DNA of 64,000 nt from Comamonadaceae bacterium (GTDB lineage: Bacteria > Pseudomonadota > Gammaproteobacteria > Burkholderiales > Burkholderiaceae_C), in contig CANGME010000002.1 of assembly GCA_947455145.1 (NCBI GenBank), positions 124,001 through 188,000 on the forward strand, written 5' to 3'. Below are positions 27,201 to 35,791 of this stretch, in pieces. Position 1 is the stretch's first letter, and every line of letters starts with the position of its first letter. The notes under the pieces are model-generated. The model was not told where the DNA came from and searched no databases. It was given only the letters and a program-made list of their open reading frames with translations. Position numbers and translations under genes: made by a program.

Positions 27201-27611
27201 GTACGTGTTTTTGCCGAGCAGTACAACTACAGCTATGACGGTGGCGTAGGCCCGCAGGCTTTGGGTCGCTTGTCCCCCACTGTTCTTGATCAAATCAACT
27301 CAGGAAACCTTGACGCCGTGAAATACTTCCTGCCGGAAGGTAGCACCAACATGGGCGCATGCCTTGGAATGGGAGAGAATCTGGCAGGGCAAAACATACA
27401 GGACATTTATACGCGCGCTCTGCGACCATTTTTTGATATCTGTACCACCAACAACTCGCTCAACGGTGCGGGTTACAGTGGCGCAATTGGCCTGGCAGGG
27501 ACGATCACCGGCGAAGATCACTTCTCCCTACGCATGGAACAAAGCAGCGGTGGAACGGGAACTGGCGCTTTAAGCAGAACCTTGGCATTACGTTACCGGC
27601 ATTATTATTAA
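24258..27611 (+). CDS. pelB: PelB C-terminal part: SPOR-like domain, TPR scaffold and outer-membrane beta-barrel
   Basis: A 1117-residue export protein. Order of parts: signal peptide (residues 1-23, ends AQA); a SPOR-like domain (33-100; YYSWQIMSSG ... EVYVLRAGFWPSIQAARDAL); a Pro-rich linker (110-190); a long helical TPR array (about 200-740) that in PelB guides Pel and PelA; then a beta-barrel (about 800-1117) ending LALRYRHYY, with the terminal aromatic residue typical of outer-membrane proteins. It is translationally coupled to the preceding gene and followed after 10 bases by pelC, whose ring sits on the barrel. The own signal peptide and SPOR-like segment distinguish it from the single-chain PelB. 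Confidence 0.88.
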   Translation: MSRLLQRLLAFTGLWATCCGAQADQNLLTGHDYYSWQIMSSGPQTLEKVYHQYQDLPYLRIERRGEVYVLRAGFWPSIQAARDALASQLRKEDVIRLAAYRPDAIVKRNWEETAGNDRVPESKPASALKAPNSPEPESTRKPANLDAKPVTPLAPVTPRIAESPLRAKDPTQAQPISAFEAGDPKPFNADDYALAFSAFMGSGQIEPAFRLAQKAVASVPSDAEWRRKLARLSDWTKRPQIAWTHWSHLFQQGDRSEEVVNAVLRLAPMTEQPELAIAAWQARAAHHEPTSTQWTDLYRLYDMAGQSKQGSVYFEQQYRRLGNPLFLEHAAQMAVNTGDDERGVHLFAERAKLKPFSMDATLQAVVILIGRDRMREAYELMEALSFEVPADAEEFWRILGNVAWELQEAAGAEKAYQKFARGPQATEGDWSRLIYLVRQRHPKQGADLAFEAYRRYGNTDNLKLALGIFAQEGDVAGQARIFNQINPSDLVQLENDVQFLIQRAQFYQNQAEMDKAWQDFRRAMSRSPQDSQITVPALWFLINTDRKQELESMLSALAPQAKKESAFWQPFAAGYHALDRFKDALNWYRKEVLRNQEDNLLLLNYADALERVNLAGMAERVRRHAWFKLNEKHPKPNLQAPLDDQPELLALARLAILNAPGDPGMALIRQVVSQLRGLPEQQTATKQTRDLILGWAISKEQFPNARSWMWLNYARKAGKDQAAPLWGESQTALQLQDTAIMDRLLLQQSDRLPVYNRYDTAYTMEHWPQALNVAFEGMQRNEVDEPLHDRYRQHAPLHANYVQMRVANEAYGTLNVNSLQMEARLILEPKLHLTLGWAQNIQSSSDPATGPFVPGSEQLSSLNLRWLGGLGDTTANVFQRNEMASTFGLKLAQTWRSGPRWVFDASAGLRADSSDSLALRVGGYEDNVRLGFTYVISKREYLRYGLRMARFSTQFDDYLGSGQNHNLELGYRIRTEYPDFRVRVFAEQYNYSYDGGVGPQALGRLSPTVLDQINSGNLDAVKYFLPEGSTNMGACLGMGENLAGQNIQDIYTRALRPFFDICTTNNSLNGAGYSGAIGLAGTITGEDHFSLRMEQSSGGTGTGALSRTLALRYRHYY

Positions 27612-27621
27612 GAGAACGATC

Positions 27622-28167
27622 ATGAAATTAAAAACCGCACTTTTGTTATTTATGACGGTTCTGACCACAACGGCCTGTACCACGGTAAGTACGGTCGCCC
27701 CAATCGCGGCCTTTGAGCCCGGCGCCAAATGGGCTTTACTGCCAATGGTGAACCAAACCGATACGCCACAAGCTGGCCTGTCTGCTGAAGCCATTGCAGA
27801 ACATGGTTTGCGTTTGCGCGGTCTAAGAGATATTGCACGCTACCCCGTGGCATTGTCGCGGGACAGTTTGTTTGAACCTTCCGAGCGCCGCGTGGCCGAA
27901 GAAGCTCAAAAATGGGCGCGCGAACAGGGCATTCGCTACGCCCTGACGGGTGTGGTGGAAGAGTGGCGTTACAAGGTCGGCATTGATGGCGAACCCGCAG
28001 TGGGCGTGACGCTTCAGGTGTTGGACCTGAGCAATGGACAAATCATCTGGAGTGCTTCTGGTGCCAAAAGCGGGTGGAGCCGAGAAGCCTTGTCAGGCGT
28101 GGCCCGCAAACTGCTTTACCAGTTGCTAGACACTTTCCCCATGGAGTCTGGGCAATCCAAGCGCTGA
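27622..28167 (+). CDS. pelC: PelC: outer-membrane lipoprotein of the Pel secretion complex
   Basis: A 181-residue lipoprotein. The N-terminal signal ends at Cys19 (LTTTACTT), a lipobox with a non-optimal -3 residue. The body (ALLPMVNQTDTPQAG ... RYALTGVVEEWRYKVG ... VLDLSNGQIIWSASG) has the fold and order of PelC and related ring-forming lipoproteins. PelC forms a dodecameric funnel on the periplasmic side of the PelB pore. Gene order directly after pelB and before pelD supports the call. Confidence 0.92.
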   Translation: MKLKTALLLFMTVLTTTACTTVSTVAPIAAFEPGAKWALLPMVNQTDTPQAGLSAEAIAEHGLRLRGLRDIARYPVALSRDSLFEPSERRVAEEAQKWAREQGIRYALTGVVEEWRYKVGIDGEPAVGVTLQVLDLSNGQIIWSASGAKSGWSREALSGVARKLLYQLLDTFPMESGQSKR

Positions 28168-28180
28168 TTGGCACCTCCGG

Positions 28181-29554
28181 ATGCAACTCCCACAAGAGCC
28201 TCGCCTTTCACTTTGGAAGCGCCTAGCGTTCTCAAAGAAGCTCGCGCCTGAAAGCCTCGCCGCGCGCGGCAAGTGGCTTGAGGTGCTGCTCATCTCAGCA
28301 CTGTTCATGGGTGCGGCTTGGTTCTGGCGGCCTGAAGATCCCTTACTCAGCAAGTCTGCCTTTCCTTGGTTATGGCTGGGTCCGGTATTGCTCTCTTTAC
28401 GGTATGGGGTCATACCTGGTTTGATTGGGGGCTTCCTGATTTTAGGCAACTGGTTTTGGGCCAACAACCTTCAGGTGGCAGCAGTGGTGCAGGCAGACTT
28501 TCCACGGGACTATTTCTTTGGCGGTGGCCTGTTGGTTCTGTTGTGCGGTGAATTCAGCGACGTCTGGCGTGACCGGATTGCGCGCATGGACGAGACCAAC
28601 CTCTACGTGACAGAGCGACTGTCTAGGCTTACTCGTCGTCACCTGCTCCTCAATTTGTCACACGACCGCATGGAACAAGAAATGCTGTCTCGACCTGGCT
28701 CTTTGCGCGACGCTTTGGTCAATGTGAGAACGTTAGTTCTGCAAGAAACGCGACCTGGTGAATTGGTGCCAGGCGCCAAGTCGTTGCTAGCCCTTTTGGC
28801 GCAGTACGTCAGTATTGAGTCGGCCGCCATCTACAGCGCAGATGCCGAGGGGGATGAGAACCACATGCTAAGTCCGATGCTTCAGTTCATCGGTGACCCC
28901 TTGCCCATGCGAGATGATGATGAGCTACTGATGCTGGCGTTTGAAAAACTCAATTTAGCGCACATCGCAGACGCTGAGGTTTCTCACGAACGCAAGTCCA
29001 ATCAACTGGTCGTTGCCCCTTTAATTGCAAGTGACGGCACACTCGTGGGTGTAATTGCGGTCAGCAAAATCCCGTTTTTCTCACTCAATGTTGAGAACCT
29101 GCAAATGATGTCGGTTATCGCGGCTTACTATTCAGATCATCTCCGAAGTGCAAGTGACGTGACCCTATGCCGAAAGCACTTACCCACCATACCCGCATCA
29201 TTTGCCGAAGAAATAGTCCGCATGATGCGTATGCAAAAAAAGGTCGGTATCACCAGTCATATTGTGGTCATGCACTTCTCTCCCAAAATGAAGGCTGATA
29301 TTCCAGCGCAATTTTTACAGATCAAGCGCGGCCTAGACCTCTATTGGCAAACCGAAGTTAATGGCTGCTCCGTGATTGCGGTCATGATGCCTTTTACCAA
29401 TGCTCAGGCCAAAAACGGTTTCTTGCAACGCATCGATGCCTGGCTCAAGGCCACTTACGAAGGTGGTTTTGACTCCTTGCAGATTCGCTTGCGCAGCATC
29501 GATTTTTCTCGAGAAAACCCTTTGCAGATCTTGACCGAAGAGATGCAAGAATGA
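28181..29554 (+). CDS. pelD: PelD: inner-membrane c-di-GMP receptor
   Basis: A 457-residue protein that activates Pel synthesis when c-di-GMP binds. N-terminal membrane helices (about residues 32-125) precede a GAF-like domain (about 175-320) and a degenerate GGDEF domain without a GGDEF motif. The c-di-GMP inhibitory-site motif RxxD is R383-G-L-D386, matching R367/D370 of P. aeruginosa PelD, and R417 is a candidate for the third ligand (R402 there). No diguanylate cyclase gene lies in the window. The stop overlaps the pelE start as ATGA. Confidence 0.94.
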   Translation: MQLPQEPRLSLWKRLAFSKKLAPESLAARGKWLEVLLISALFMGAAWFWRPEDPLLSKSAFPWLWLGPVLLSLRYGVIPGLIGGFLILGNWFWANNLQVAAVVQADFPRDYFFGGGLLVLLCGEFSDVWRDRIARMDETNLYVTERLSRLTRRHLLLNLSHDRMEQEMLSRPGSLRDALVNVRTLVLQETRPGELVPGAKSLLALLAQYVSIESAAIYSADAEGDENHMLSPMLQFIGDPLPMRDDDELLMLAFEKLNLAHIADAEVSHERKSNQLVVAPLIASDGTLVGVIAVSKIPFFSLNVENLQMMSVIAAYYSDHLRSASDVTLCRKHLPTIPASFAEEIVRMMRMQKKVGITSHIVVMHFSPKMKADIPAQFLQIKRGLDLYWQTEVNGCSVIAVMMPFTNAQAKNGFLQRIDAWLKATYEGGFDSLQIRLRSIDFSRENPLQILTEEMQE

Positions 29555-30591
29555 ACAATCTTTTTTGGGCCATCAGCGCAATTCTGGCGGATGCTGCGTT
29601 GTTCACCAGCGAGATGCAATTGACAACTTCATTGCATGAGCTTGTGAGGGTGAGCTTGTTGCATGCAGGCTTAAGTGCAGTGTTGGCCACCTGTGCGTTT
29701 GTAATGCTTCCTGCAAAGTACAGACGGTCTAAGTTCTGGGCCTGGGGACTCATGTTCAACTTCGCCTTTATTGCACCAGTGTTGGGTCCAATTGGTATTT
29801 TGCTCATCATTCACTTCACTTTAGTCCGCAAAACAAACTCGATTGGACTGGCCGTGCCTCGTACGGTTGAGTTGCCCATCTATGACGTGCAAATTCACGA
29901 AACCCCGCGCGCAGGCCAAGGAGCTATTCGCTCACGCTTGACCCAAAACGCCCCGGACAAGGTTCGCATGCAATCCTTATTGACTTTACAGGTAGTGCCA
30001 AGCGGGGTAGCCAATCCGATCTTAGAAAACCTGCTGGGTGATGATACGGACGACGTCCGATTAGTGGCCTTTGGCATGCTGGATGCTGCTGAAAAAAGGC
30101 TGTCGGTTCAAATACACGCAGAACAAAAGAATCTAGCCAAGTCTTTATCTACGCAGGCTCGATATGATTGTTACCGTCATCTGGCGGAACTGCATCTGGA
30201 AATGGTCCAAAGTGGTTTGGTTCAGGGTGAAATGCGCAAGCATGTGCTAAGTGAGGCTTTGCAAGCTCTTGTTCAAGCAATGAGCTTACATCCGGATCCT
30301 GAAGCGGGATTGTTGTTTCTCGAGGGCCGGGTTTTTTTTGAGACCCATGTAATTGCTTCCGCGGAGTCGGCTTTCAAGGCATCCATGAGTTATGGTCAAT
30401 CTGAAGATTCCGTATTGCCTTATCTTGCTGAACTGGCGTTCATACAACGTGACTTTGAACAAGTACGTGGTTATATGAGCCGTCTCATAACCATGAGAAT
30501 GGCCCCTCGCACCAATACACTTATTGATTTTTGGACTGGGCGTGACAGCTTCCAGCAATTCCGTGACGTCCGCATCCTCCAACACATCTGA
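29551..30591 (+). CDS. pelE: PelE: inner-membrane TPR protein of the Pel synthase complex
   Basis: A 346-residue protein with two N-terminal membrane helices (about residues 35-53 and 64-90) and a soluble helical, TPR-like C-terminal part (YDCYRHLAELHLEMV ... SAESAFKASMSYGQSED). In the reference system PelE bridges PelD, PelF and PelG. Coupled to pelD by an ATGA overlap; its end overlaps the pelF start. The sequence is more A+T-rich than the downstream pelF and pelG. Confidence 0.88.
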   Translation: MNNLFWAISAILADAALFTSEMQLTTSLHELVRVSLLHAGLSAVLATCAFVMLPAKYRRSKFWAWGLMFNFAFIAPVLGPIGILLIIHFTLVRKTNSIGLAVPRTVELPIYDVQIHETPRAGQGAIRSRLTQNAPDKVRMQSLLTLQVVPSGVANPILENLLGDDTDDVRLVAFGMLDAAEKRLSVQIHAEQKNLAKSLSTQARYDCYRHLAELHLEMVQSGLVQGEMRKHVLSEALQALVQAMSLHPDPEAGLLFLEGRVFFETHVIASAESAFKASMSYGQSEDSVLPYLAELAFIQRDFEQVRGYMSRLITMRMAPRTNTLIDFWTGRDSFQQFRDVRILQHI

Positions 30592-32119
30592 GCCGAAGCT
30601 CCCCAAGTCTGACAACGTAGACGTGCTCCTGCTGCTGGAGGGCACCTTTCCTTACGTGGCTGGGGGCGTGTCGAGCTGGGTCAACCAAATCATCCGGGGC
30701 TATCCTGAATTGCGTTTTGGCGCCATTTTCATTGGCAGCCAACGCTCGGACTACGGCGCAATGCGCTACGCCTTGCCCGACAACCTGGTGCACTTGGATG
30801 TGGTGTACCTGTCAGAGACCAAGCCGACCTCCAAAATTCGTCCAAGCAAAGTCAAGGCCGATCCCAAGATCATGGCGCAGGTCAAGCGAATGCATGAGCT
30901 GTTTCAGACCGATATCCGCCACCCGGACTGCCCGCACCTCTTCTCATCCACAATGGATGAGGCCCATGCGGGCGGCAAGCTCAGCCACGAAACTTTTTTG
31001 CACAGCGAGGCTGCTTGGGAACAAATCAAAGACAGCTACATGCGCTACAGCACCGACCCGTCTTTTGTTGATTATTTTTGGACCATTCGCACCATTCACA
31101 CCCCTCTGTGGCGTTTGCGTGAAATTGCCAAAAACTGCCCCAAGGCGCGTCTTTACCACTCGGTATCCACGGGCTACGCAGGCATCTTGGGCCTGCTACT
31201 CAAGCATCAAAATCCGCGCCCTTACATCCTGAGTGAACATGGGATTTACGTCAAAGAGCGCAAGATTGACCTATACCAAGCGCAGTGGATCAAAGATAAC
31301 CGTAGCGTCTTTGACCACGACCCCTCCCAGGTGAGCTACTACCGCCAAATCTGGATCCGATTCTTTGAGCACCTGGGCTACCTCACCTACCAATCTGCCG
31401 ACCATATCGTGGCGCTGTACGAGGCCAACCGGCAGCGTCAATTGGTCGATGGTGCGCCGCCCGAGCGCACCAGCAACATCCCCAACGGCATTGACATTGA
31501 ACGCTTTGCACCTCTGCGAGCCATGCGGCCTGCGTCACCCCCGCCCATTCTGTGTTTGATTGGCCGCGTCGTGCCCATCAAAGACATCAAAACTTTTATC
31601 CGCTCAATGCGCAGTGTGGTCGCGCGCCTTCCAGAAGCTCAAGCTTGGATTGCAGGGCCTGAGGAAGAAGACCCGGACTACGCTCAGGAGTGCCATGAGC
31701 TTGCCGAGCGCTTGGATTTGGGCCATTGCATCAAGTTTTTGGGGTTTCAAAAACTCACGGACATCTTGCCCCAGGTCGGCTTGGTGGTGCTGAGCTCCAT
31801 CAGCGAGGCCCTGCCCTTGGTGATTTTGGAGGGCTATGCCGCCGGCGTGCCCACGGTCAGCACCGACGTGGGCTCCTGCCGTCAACTGGTATATGGCCTG
31901 CCGGGCGACGATGAGGCCATAGGCGCGTCCGGGCGCATCGTGCGCATTGCCGACCCCGAGGCACTGGGCGCAGCCGCGCTGGAGCTGCTCACCGATGATG
32001 CCGCCTGGCACAGCGCCAGCCAGGCCGCCATTCGCCGGGTCGAGGCCTATTACGCGCAGCACATGATGTTTGACCGCTACCGCGATCTCTACACCGAGGG
32101 CCTGGCATGGCAGGCATAG
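30542..32119 (+). CDS. pelF: PelF: cytoplasmic glycosyltransferase for Pel
   Basis: A GT4-type retaining glycosyltransferase that polymerises the Pel backbone from UDP-sugars. The N-terminal domain starts VDVLLLLEGTFPYVAGGVSS, the defining PelF stretch. The C-terminal nucleotide-sugar domain has LIGRVVPIKD and the EX7E motif in SSISEALPLVILEGYAA (about residues 422 and 430). The start is uncertain: TTG 30524, GTG 30542 (chosen, GGA 6 bases upstream) or GTG 30563, all overlapping pelE. The ~525-residue length fits. It overlaps pelG by 13 bases. Confidence 0.93.
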   Translation: MTASSNSVTSASSNTSEPKLPKSDNVDVLLLLEGTFPYVAGGVSSWVNQIIRGYPELRFGAIFIGSQRSDYGAMRYALPDNLVHLDVVYLSETKPTSKIRPSKVKADPKIMAQVKRMHELFQTDIRHPDCPHLFSSTMDEAHAGGKLSHETFLHSEAAWEQIKDSYMRYSTDPSFVDYFWTIRTIHTPLWRLREIAKNCPKARLYHSVSTGYAGILGLLLKHQNPRPYILSEHGIYVKERKIDLYQAQWIKDNRSVFDHDPSQVSYYRQIWIRFFEHLGYLTYQSADHIVALYEANRQRQLVDGAPPERTSNIPNGIDIERFAPLRAMRPASPPPILCLIGRVVPIKDIKTFIRSMRSVVARLPEAQAWIAGPEEEDPDYAQECHELAERLDLGHCIKFLGFQKLTDILPQVGLVVLSSISEALPLVILEGYAAGVPTVSTDVGSCRQLVYGLPGDDEAIGASGRIVRIADPEALGAAALELLTDDAAWHSASQAAIRRVEAYYAQHMMFDRYRDLYTEGLAWQA

Positions 32120-33480
32120 GTTTTGAGCTGCGCAAGCTGCTAAACAAGCGCTCATACACCGGGCTGCTGCAAGCCTACGCCTACGCGGGCATCATCAGCT
32201 CAGGCCCTTGGGTATTGTCGATTATCGGCATCATGCTGATCGGTTTGATCAGCGTGGGTGTAACCGTCCCCAACTTGCAAATCACGCAATTCCAGGTCAC
32301 GGTCACTTACCTGTTTTTGGGTTCACTGGTGTTGACTGGGTTGGTTCAACTTTCGTTCACTCGTTTCGTGGCCGATCGCCTATTTGCCAAAGACGATGAA
32401 TCGATTTTGCCCAATTTCAATGGCCTGATGTTTGTGGCGATCAACGTTAGCATTTTGTGCGCACTACCCGTGGTGATTTTTTTATTTCCAGAACAGACCG
32501 TGTTGTATCGGCTACTGTTTGTGATGGGCTTTGCCATCATGTCAGCGATCTGGGTCGCCACGGTGTTTCTCTCGGGCATGAAGCACTACGAAGCCATCGT
32601 GTTGATCTTCTTTGTTGGCTACAGCGCCACCATGGTGCTAGCTCTGCTGTTCCGACGCTCCCTCGGCATGGAAGGCCTCTTGCTCGGTTTTGTGCTGGGG
32701 CATTTCATCCTTCTGACCGGCATGGTGTGGTTGATTTACAAGAACTACCGTTCTGATCGCTTCATCGCTTTTGAGATATGGAAGCGCGGGGCCATGTTCC
32801 GCAGCTTGATGGCCACGGGGTTCTTTTTCAATCTTGGGGTTTGGATCGACAAGATACTGTTTTGGTTCTACCCAGGCACTGGGCAAAACGTGATTGGCCC
32901 GCTCAACTCTTCGGTTATTTACGACTTTCCTATTTTTCTCTCCTACCTCACCGTCATTCCTGGAATGGCCGTGTTTTTGGTACGCATCGAGACAGATTTT
33001 GTCGAGTACTACAACAAGTTCTATGACGCCGTGCGCGATGGGGCCACGTTAGACTACATCGAACGCATGCGAAACCACATGGTCTATTACGTGCAACGCG
33101 GCTTGTTTGACATTGCGAAAATCCAGGCTATTACGGTACTAGTGGTATTTGTCATGGGCGAATCCATGTTGAACGCCATGGGAATCTCCACACTTTACTT
33201 GCCGCTGTTATTTGTCGATGTCGCAGGCGCGGGCCTACAAGTGGTGCTGTTGGGCATTTTGAACGTACTGTTCTATTTGGACCAACGCCGCGCAGTGGTG
33301 TGGTTGACCGCTATGTTGCTAAGCACAAACCTGATCTTCAGCGCCCTGTCCATCCAATTGGGCGCAGCTTGGTTTGGCTATGGATTTGCCTTCTCCGTGT
33401 TGTTGACGGTGCTGGCCGGCATATGGGTGCTCAACAGGCGGCTCGAGTCTTTGGAATTTGAGACTTTCATGTTGCAGTGA
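32107..33480 (+). CDS. pelG: PelG: inner-membrane Pel transporter subunit (MATE/flippase-like)
   Basis: A 457-residue polytopic protein with about twelve hydrophobic segments. The N-terminus AGIGFELRKLL is a PelG hallmark. PelG belongs to the MOP/flippase superfamily and with PelD and PelE forms the inner-membrane complex that accepts the polymer from PelF. It starts inside the pelF 3' end and is the last gene of the operon; the following gene starts 54 bases downstream and is unrelated. Confidence 0.93.
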   Translation: MAGIGFELRKLLNKRSYTGLLQAYAYAGIISSGPWVLSIIGIMLIGLISVGVTVPNLQITQFQVTVTYLFLGSLVLTGLVQLSFTRFVADRLFAKDDESILPNFNGLMFVAINVSILCALPVVIFLFPEQTVLYRLLFVMGFAIMSAIWVATVFLSGMKHYEAIVLIFFVGYSATMVLALLFRRSLGMEGLLLGFVLGHFILLTGMVWLIYKNYRSDRFIAFEIWKRGAMFRSLMATGFFFNLGVWIDKILFWFYPGTGQNVIGPLNSSVIYDFPIFLSYLTVIPGMAVFLVRIETDFVEYYNKFYDAVRDGATLDYIERMRNHMVYYVQRGLFDIAKIQAITVLVVFVMGESMLNAMGISTLYLPLLFVDVAGAGLQVVLLGILNVLFYLDQRRAVVWLTAMLLSTNLIFSALSIQLGAAWFGYGFAFSVLLTVLAGIWVLNRRLESLEFETFMLQ

Positions 33481-33534
33481 CGCTGTACTGCATCACAGGG
33501 TCGCTCAACCTTGCGTGTTCGCTTCAAACCAATC

Positions 33535-34608
33535 ATGTCCATCCGCTTTTACTTTCGCGTCCTTTGCACCCTGCTGCTGGCCTTGCTCGCCGCTTGGCTT
33601 TGCGTGGCGCTGCACACACCCTTGCCCTGGCTGATCGGACCCATGTTGGGAACCGCCTTCGCGTCCATGTTTCGCCTGCGTACTGAAAGCTCCACACCGC
33701 TGCGCAATGGCGGGCAGGCCATCATCGGCACGGCTGTGGGCTTGTACTTCACCCCCGCTATGGCGGCACTTGTGGCCGGGCTGTGGTGGGCCATTGCCCT
33801 TGGTGTGGTGTTGGCACTTGGGCTTGGCATGCTGTTCGGCGCCGCCTTGCACCGCTGGCACGCGCACCGCATGCCGGGCTTAAGCCGGGCCACCACGTAC
33901 TTTTCAAGCGCAATTGGTGGCGCTTCAGAGATGACTCTGTTGGCCGAACGCTTTCAGGGTCGCGCTGACCTGGTGGCCTCCGCGCACAGCGTGCGCTTGA
34001 TGCTGGTGACGCTTGTCGTGCCCTTTGCCATGCAGTACAGCGGCTGGCACGGGCAAGACTTCGCCGCATCCGGCGGTGCGCGCGAGGTGGTGTTGCCTGG
34101 CTTAGCTCTGCTGGGCTTGGCCGTCTGCGCCGGAGCCTGGGTGATGGCGAGGCTGGGGCGGCCCAACCCTTGGTTTTTAGGCGCGCTGGTGGTGGCGATG
34201 GGCCTGACCGTGGCTGGCGTTGATCTCTCTGCCATGCCCAAGCCATTGTCCAACGCGGCCCAGTTGGTCATTGGCGTGAGTCTGGGCGTGCGCTTTACCC
34301 CGGCCTTTGTTCATACTGCGCCGCGCTGGCTGGTCTCAGTAGCTGTGGCCACGCTGGGGCTGATTGCCGTGTGCTCTGCTTTCGCGGCACTGCTGGCTTG
34401 GTGCGTGGGCTTGCCCGCAGGCACGATGATTTTGGCCATGGCCCCCGGCGGCGTGGCCGAGATGGCCATCACCGCCAAAGTGCTGCAACTCGGCGCGCCC
34501 ATAGTCACGGCCTTTCATGTGTGCCGCTTGGTGGCGGTGCTGCTGCTGCTGGAGCCGCTGTACCTGTGGATTTACAGCAAACCTTTGCAAGCCACGTCGC
34601 CCAAGTAG
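33535..34608 (+). CDS. AbrB-family integral membrane protein
   Basis: A 357-residue membrane protein from ATG 33535 (an in-frame TTG at 33511 would add eight residues). It is made of two similar halves, each with the sequence PWLIGPMLGTAF... and GxxIIGTAVGLYFTP / LVIGVSLGVRFTP, and ends with a MILAMAPGGVAEMAITAK block. This is the AbrB duplication family (COG3180, PF05145), sometimes called ammonia-monooxygenase-like; a real function is not established. It is not related to the AbrB DNA-binding regulator. No functional tie to the pel genes is evident. Confidence 0.85.
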   Translation: MSIRFYFRVLCTLLLALLAAWLCVALHTPLPWLIGPMLGTAFASMFRLRTESSTPLRNGGQAIIGTAVGLYFTPAMAALVAGLWWAIALGVVLALGLGMLFGAALHRWHAHRMPGLSRATTYFSSAIGGASEMTLLAERFQGRADLVASAHSVRLMLVTLVVPFAMQYSGWHGQDFAASGGAREVVLPGLALLGLAVCAGAWVMARLGRPNPWFLGALVVAMGLTVAGVDLSAMPKPLSNAAQLVIGVSLGVRFTPAFVHTAPRWLVSVAVATLGLIAVCSAFAALLAWCVGLPAGTMILAMAPGGVAEMAITAKVLQLGAPIVTAFHVCRLVAVLLLLEPLYLWIYSKPLQATSPK

Positions 34609-34648
34609 TGCTTGCGCTTGGCGTGCCGGAGAGAAGGTTTACACGACA

Positions 34649-35779
34649 TCAAGGTGGGGCAAATGATGCCAGTTGCTGGTCCACAAAATTGCCATTGGTT
34701 TGGGTCAAGCGAATGCGTGCAGGTAGGTAGCCCAGGGCCGGGGCCAGCCACAGCTCGACTGTGATGTCGTGCTCTTGGCGCGCGGGACGTTTGATGCGCA
34801 ATGCTTTTTGCTCACCCCCCGGCAGCGCCAGTGTTTCTTCGCTCTCAATCACAAAGCGCCAGGTGTCGGCATCGCGCCCGCCCACGGCTTGCATTTCAAA
34901 GGCGCTGCCCACCGGGTAACGGGCCGGGTCACCCGCCAGCAGGCTGGCGATTTGCATGAAGATGCTGAGCTGGTCTTGCGCGCCGGGTTGCAAATCGACC
35001 GAGGGCGTGTTGGCGCTGAATATCACCTTGCCCTTGTCGCGCTCAAAATGCGCCGCCACCTCAGAGCGCACCTTGTCGCCAAAACGCTTGGGGGCCAAGC
35101 CCTCGGGCGTGATCTGACCTGCACTGCTCTGCGAACGCGTGCCCAGCAAAAAGTGCGTGACCGACAGGCGCGCATCGTAGGTCTGTCCATCGTGCAGCCA
35201 CAGCAGCTCACCGCTGGCGCTGTAGCCCAGGCCGCTGACTTCGCCTTTGATGTCGTACTTGAGCCGCAGCGAACCGGGCAGGCTGATAGGGGCCGAGGGC
35301 GCGGCGGCGCTGGCAGGCGCGGCTTCGGGGGCGGATGCAGGCTCAGTCGCCGACACTGCGAGCGTGGGCTCTTCGGCGGGTAAATTGGGTGTGAGCGAGG
35401 TGTCGAGGGCCGGGTCTGGCGAAGGCGCTATGGCCGTGGACGCCTCATCTTCTATTTTTTCTGCAGCTGCTTGCGCAGACTTTTCAGGATCTTTTGCCTC
35501 ATTCGACACCTGGATCGTGGGCGTTGACGGGCTTGGAATGACCCGTGGTCTGGCGGGCTTAGGTGGGCGCACCGCTGCGGGCTTGACTTCACTGCGTGCC
35601 ACGGAAGGTGCGGGCTTAGGCGGCGGCAAGGTGCGGGTAATGAAGGGCCGTGTGATTTGGGTGGTATTCAATTCAGGCGCCGCACTGGTTTGCACCCAGC
35701 CCAAAAACGCCACGTGCGCCGCCAGCACCAGAGCGGCAATCAAGAACAGGGGTTTGAGCGGGGCGGAGGAGTTTTCCAC
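34649..35779 (-). CDS. DUF3108 domain protein with TonB-like N-terminus
   Basis: A 376-residue protein. One N-terminal membrane helix (PLFLIAALVLAAHVAFLGWV) is followed by a long Pro/Ala/Lys-rich spacer (about residues 45-165), which resembles TonB-type architecture. The C-terminal DUF3108 beta-rich domain contains LRLKYDIKGEVSGLGYSASG and ELWLAPALGYLPARIRL. DUF3108 proteins are periplasmic and of unknown role. It is divergent from the next gene with only 12 bases between starts, so both promoters must lie within coding sequence. Confidence 0.85.
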   Translation of the reverse strand: MENSSAPLKPLFLIAALVLAAHVAFLGWVQTSAAPELNTTQITRPFITRTLPPPKPAPSVARSEVKPAAVRPPKPARPRVIPSPSTPTIQVSNEAKDPEKSAQAAAEKIEDEASTAIAPSPDPALDTSLTPNLPAEEPTLAVSATEPASAPEAAPASAAAPSAPISLPGSLRLKYDIKGEVSGLGYSASGELLWLHDGQTYDARLSVTHFLLGTRSQSSAGQITPEGLAPKRFGDKVRSEVAAHFERDKGKVIFSANTPSVDLQPGAQDQLSIFMQIASLLAGDPARYPVGSAFEMQAVGGRDADTWRFVIESEETLALPGGEQKALRIKRPARQEHDITVELWLAPALGYLPARIRLTQTNGNFVDQQLASFAPP

Positions 35780-35791
35780 GACAATCTCGGC

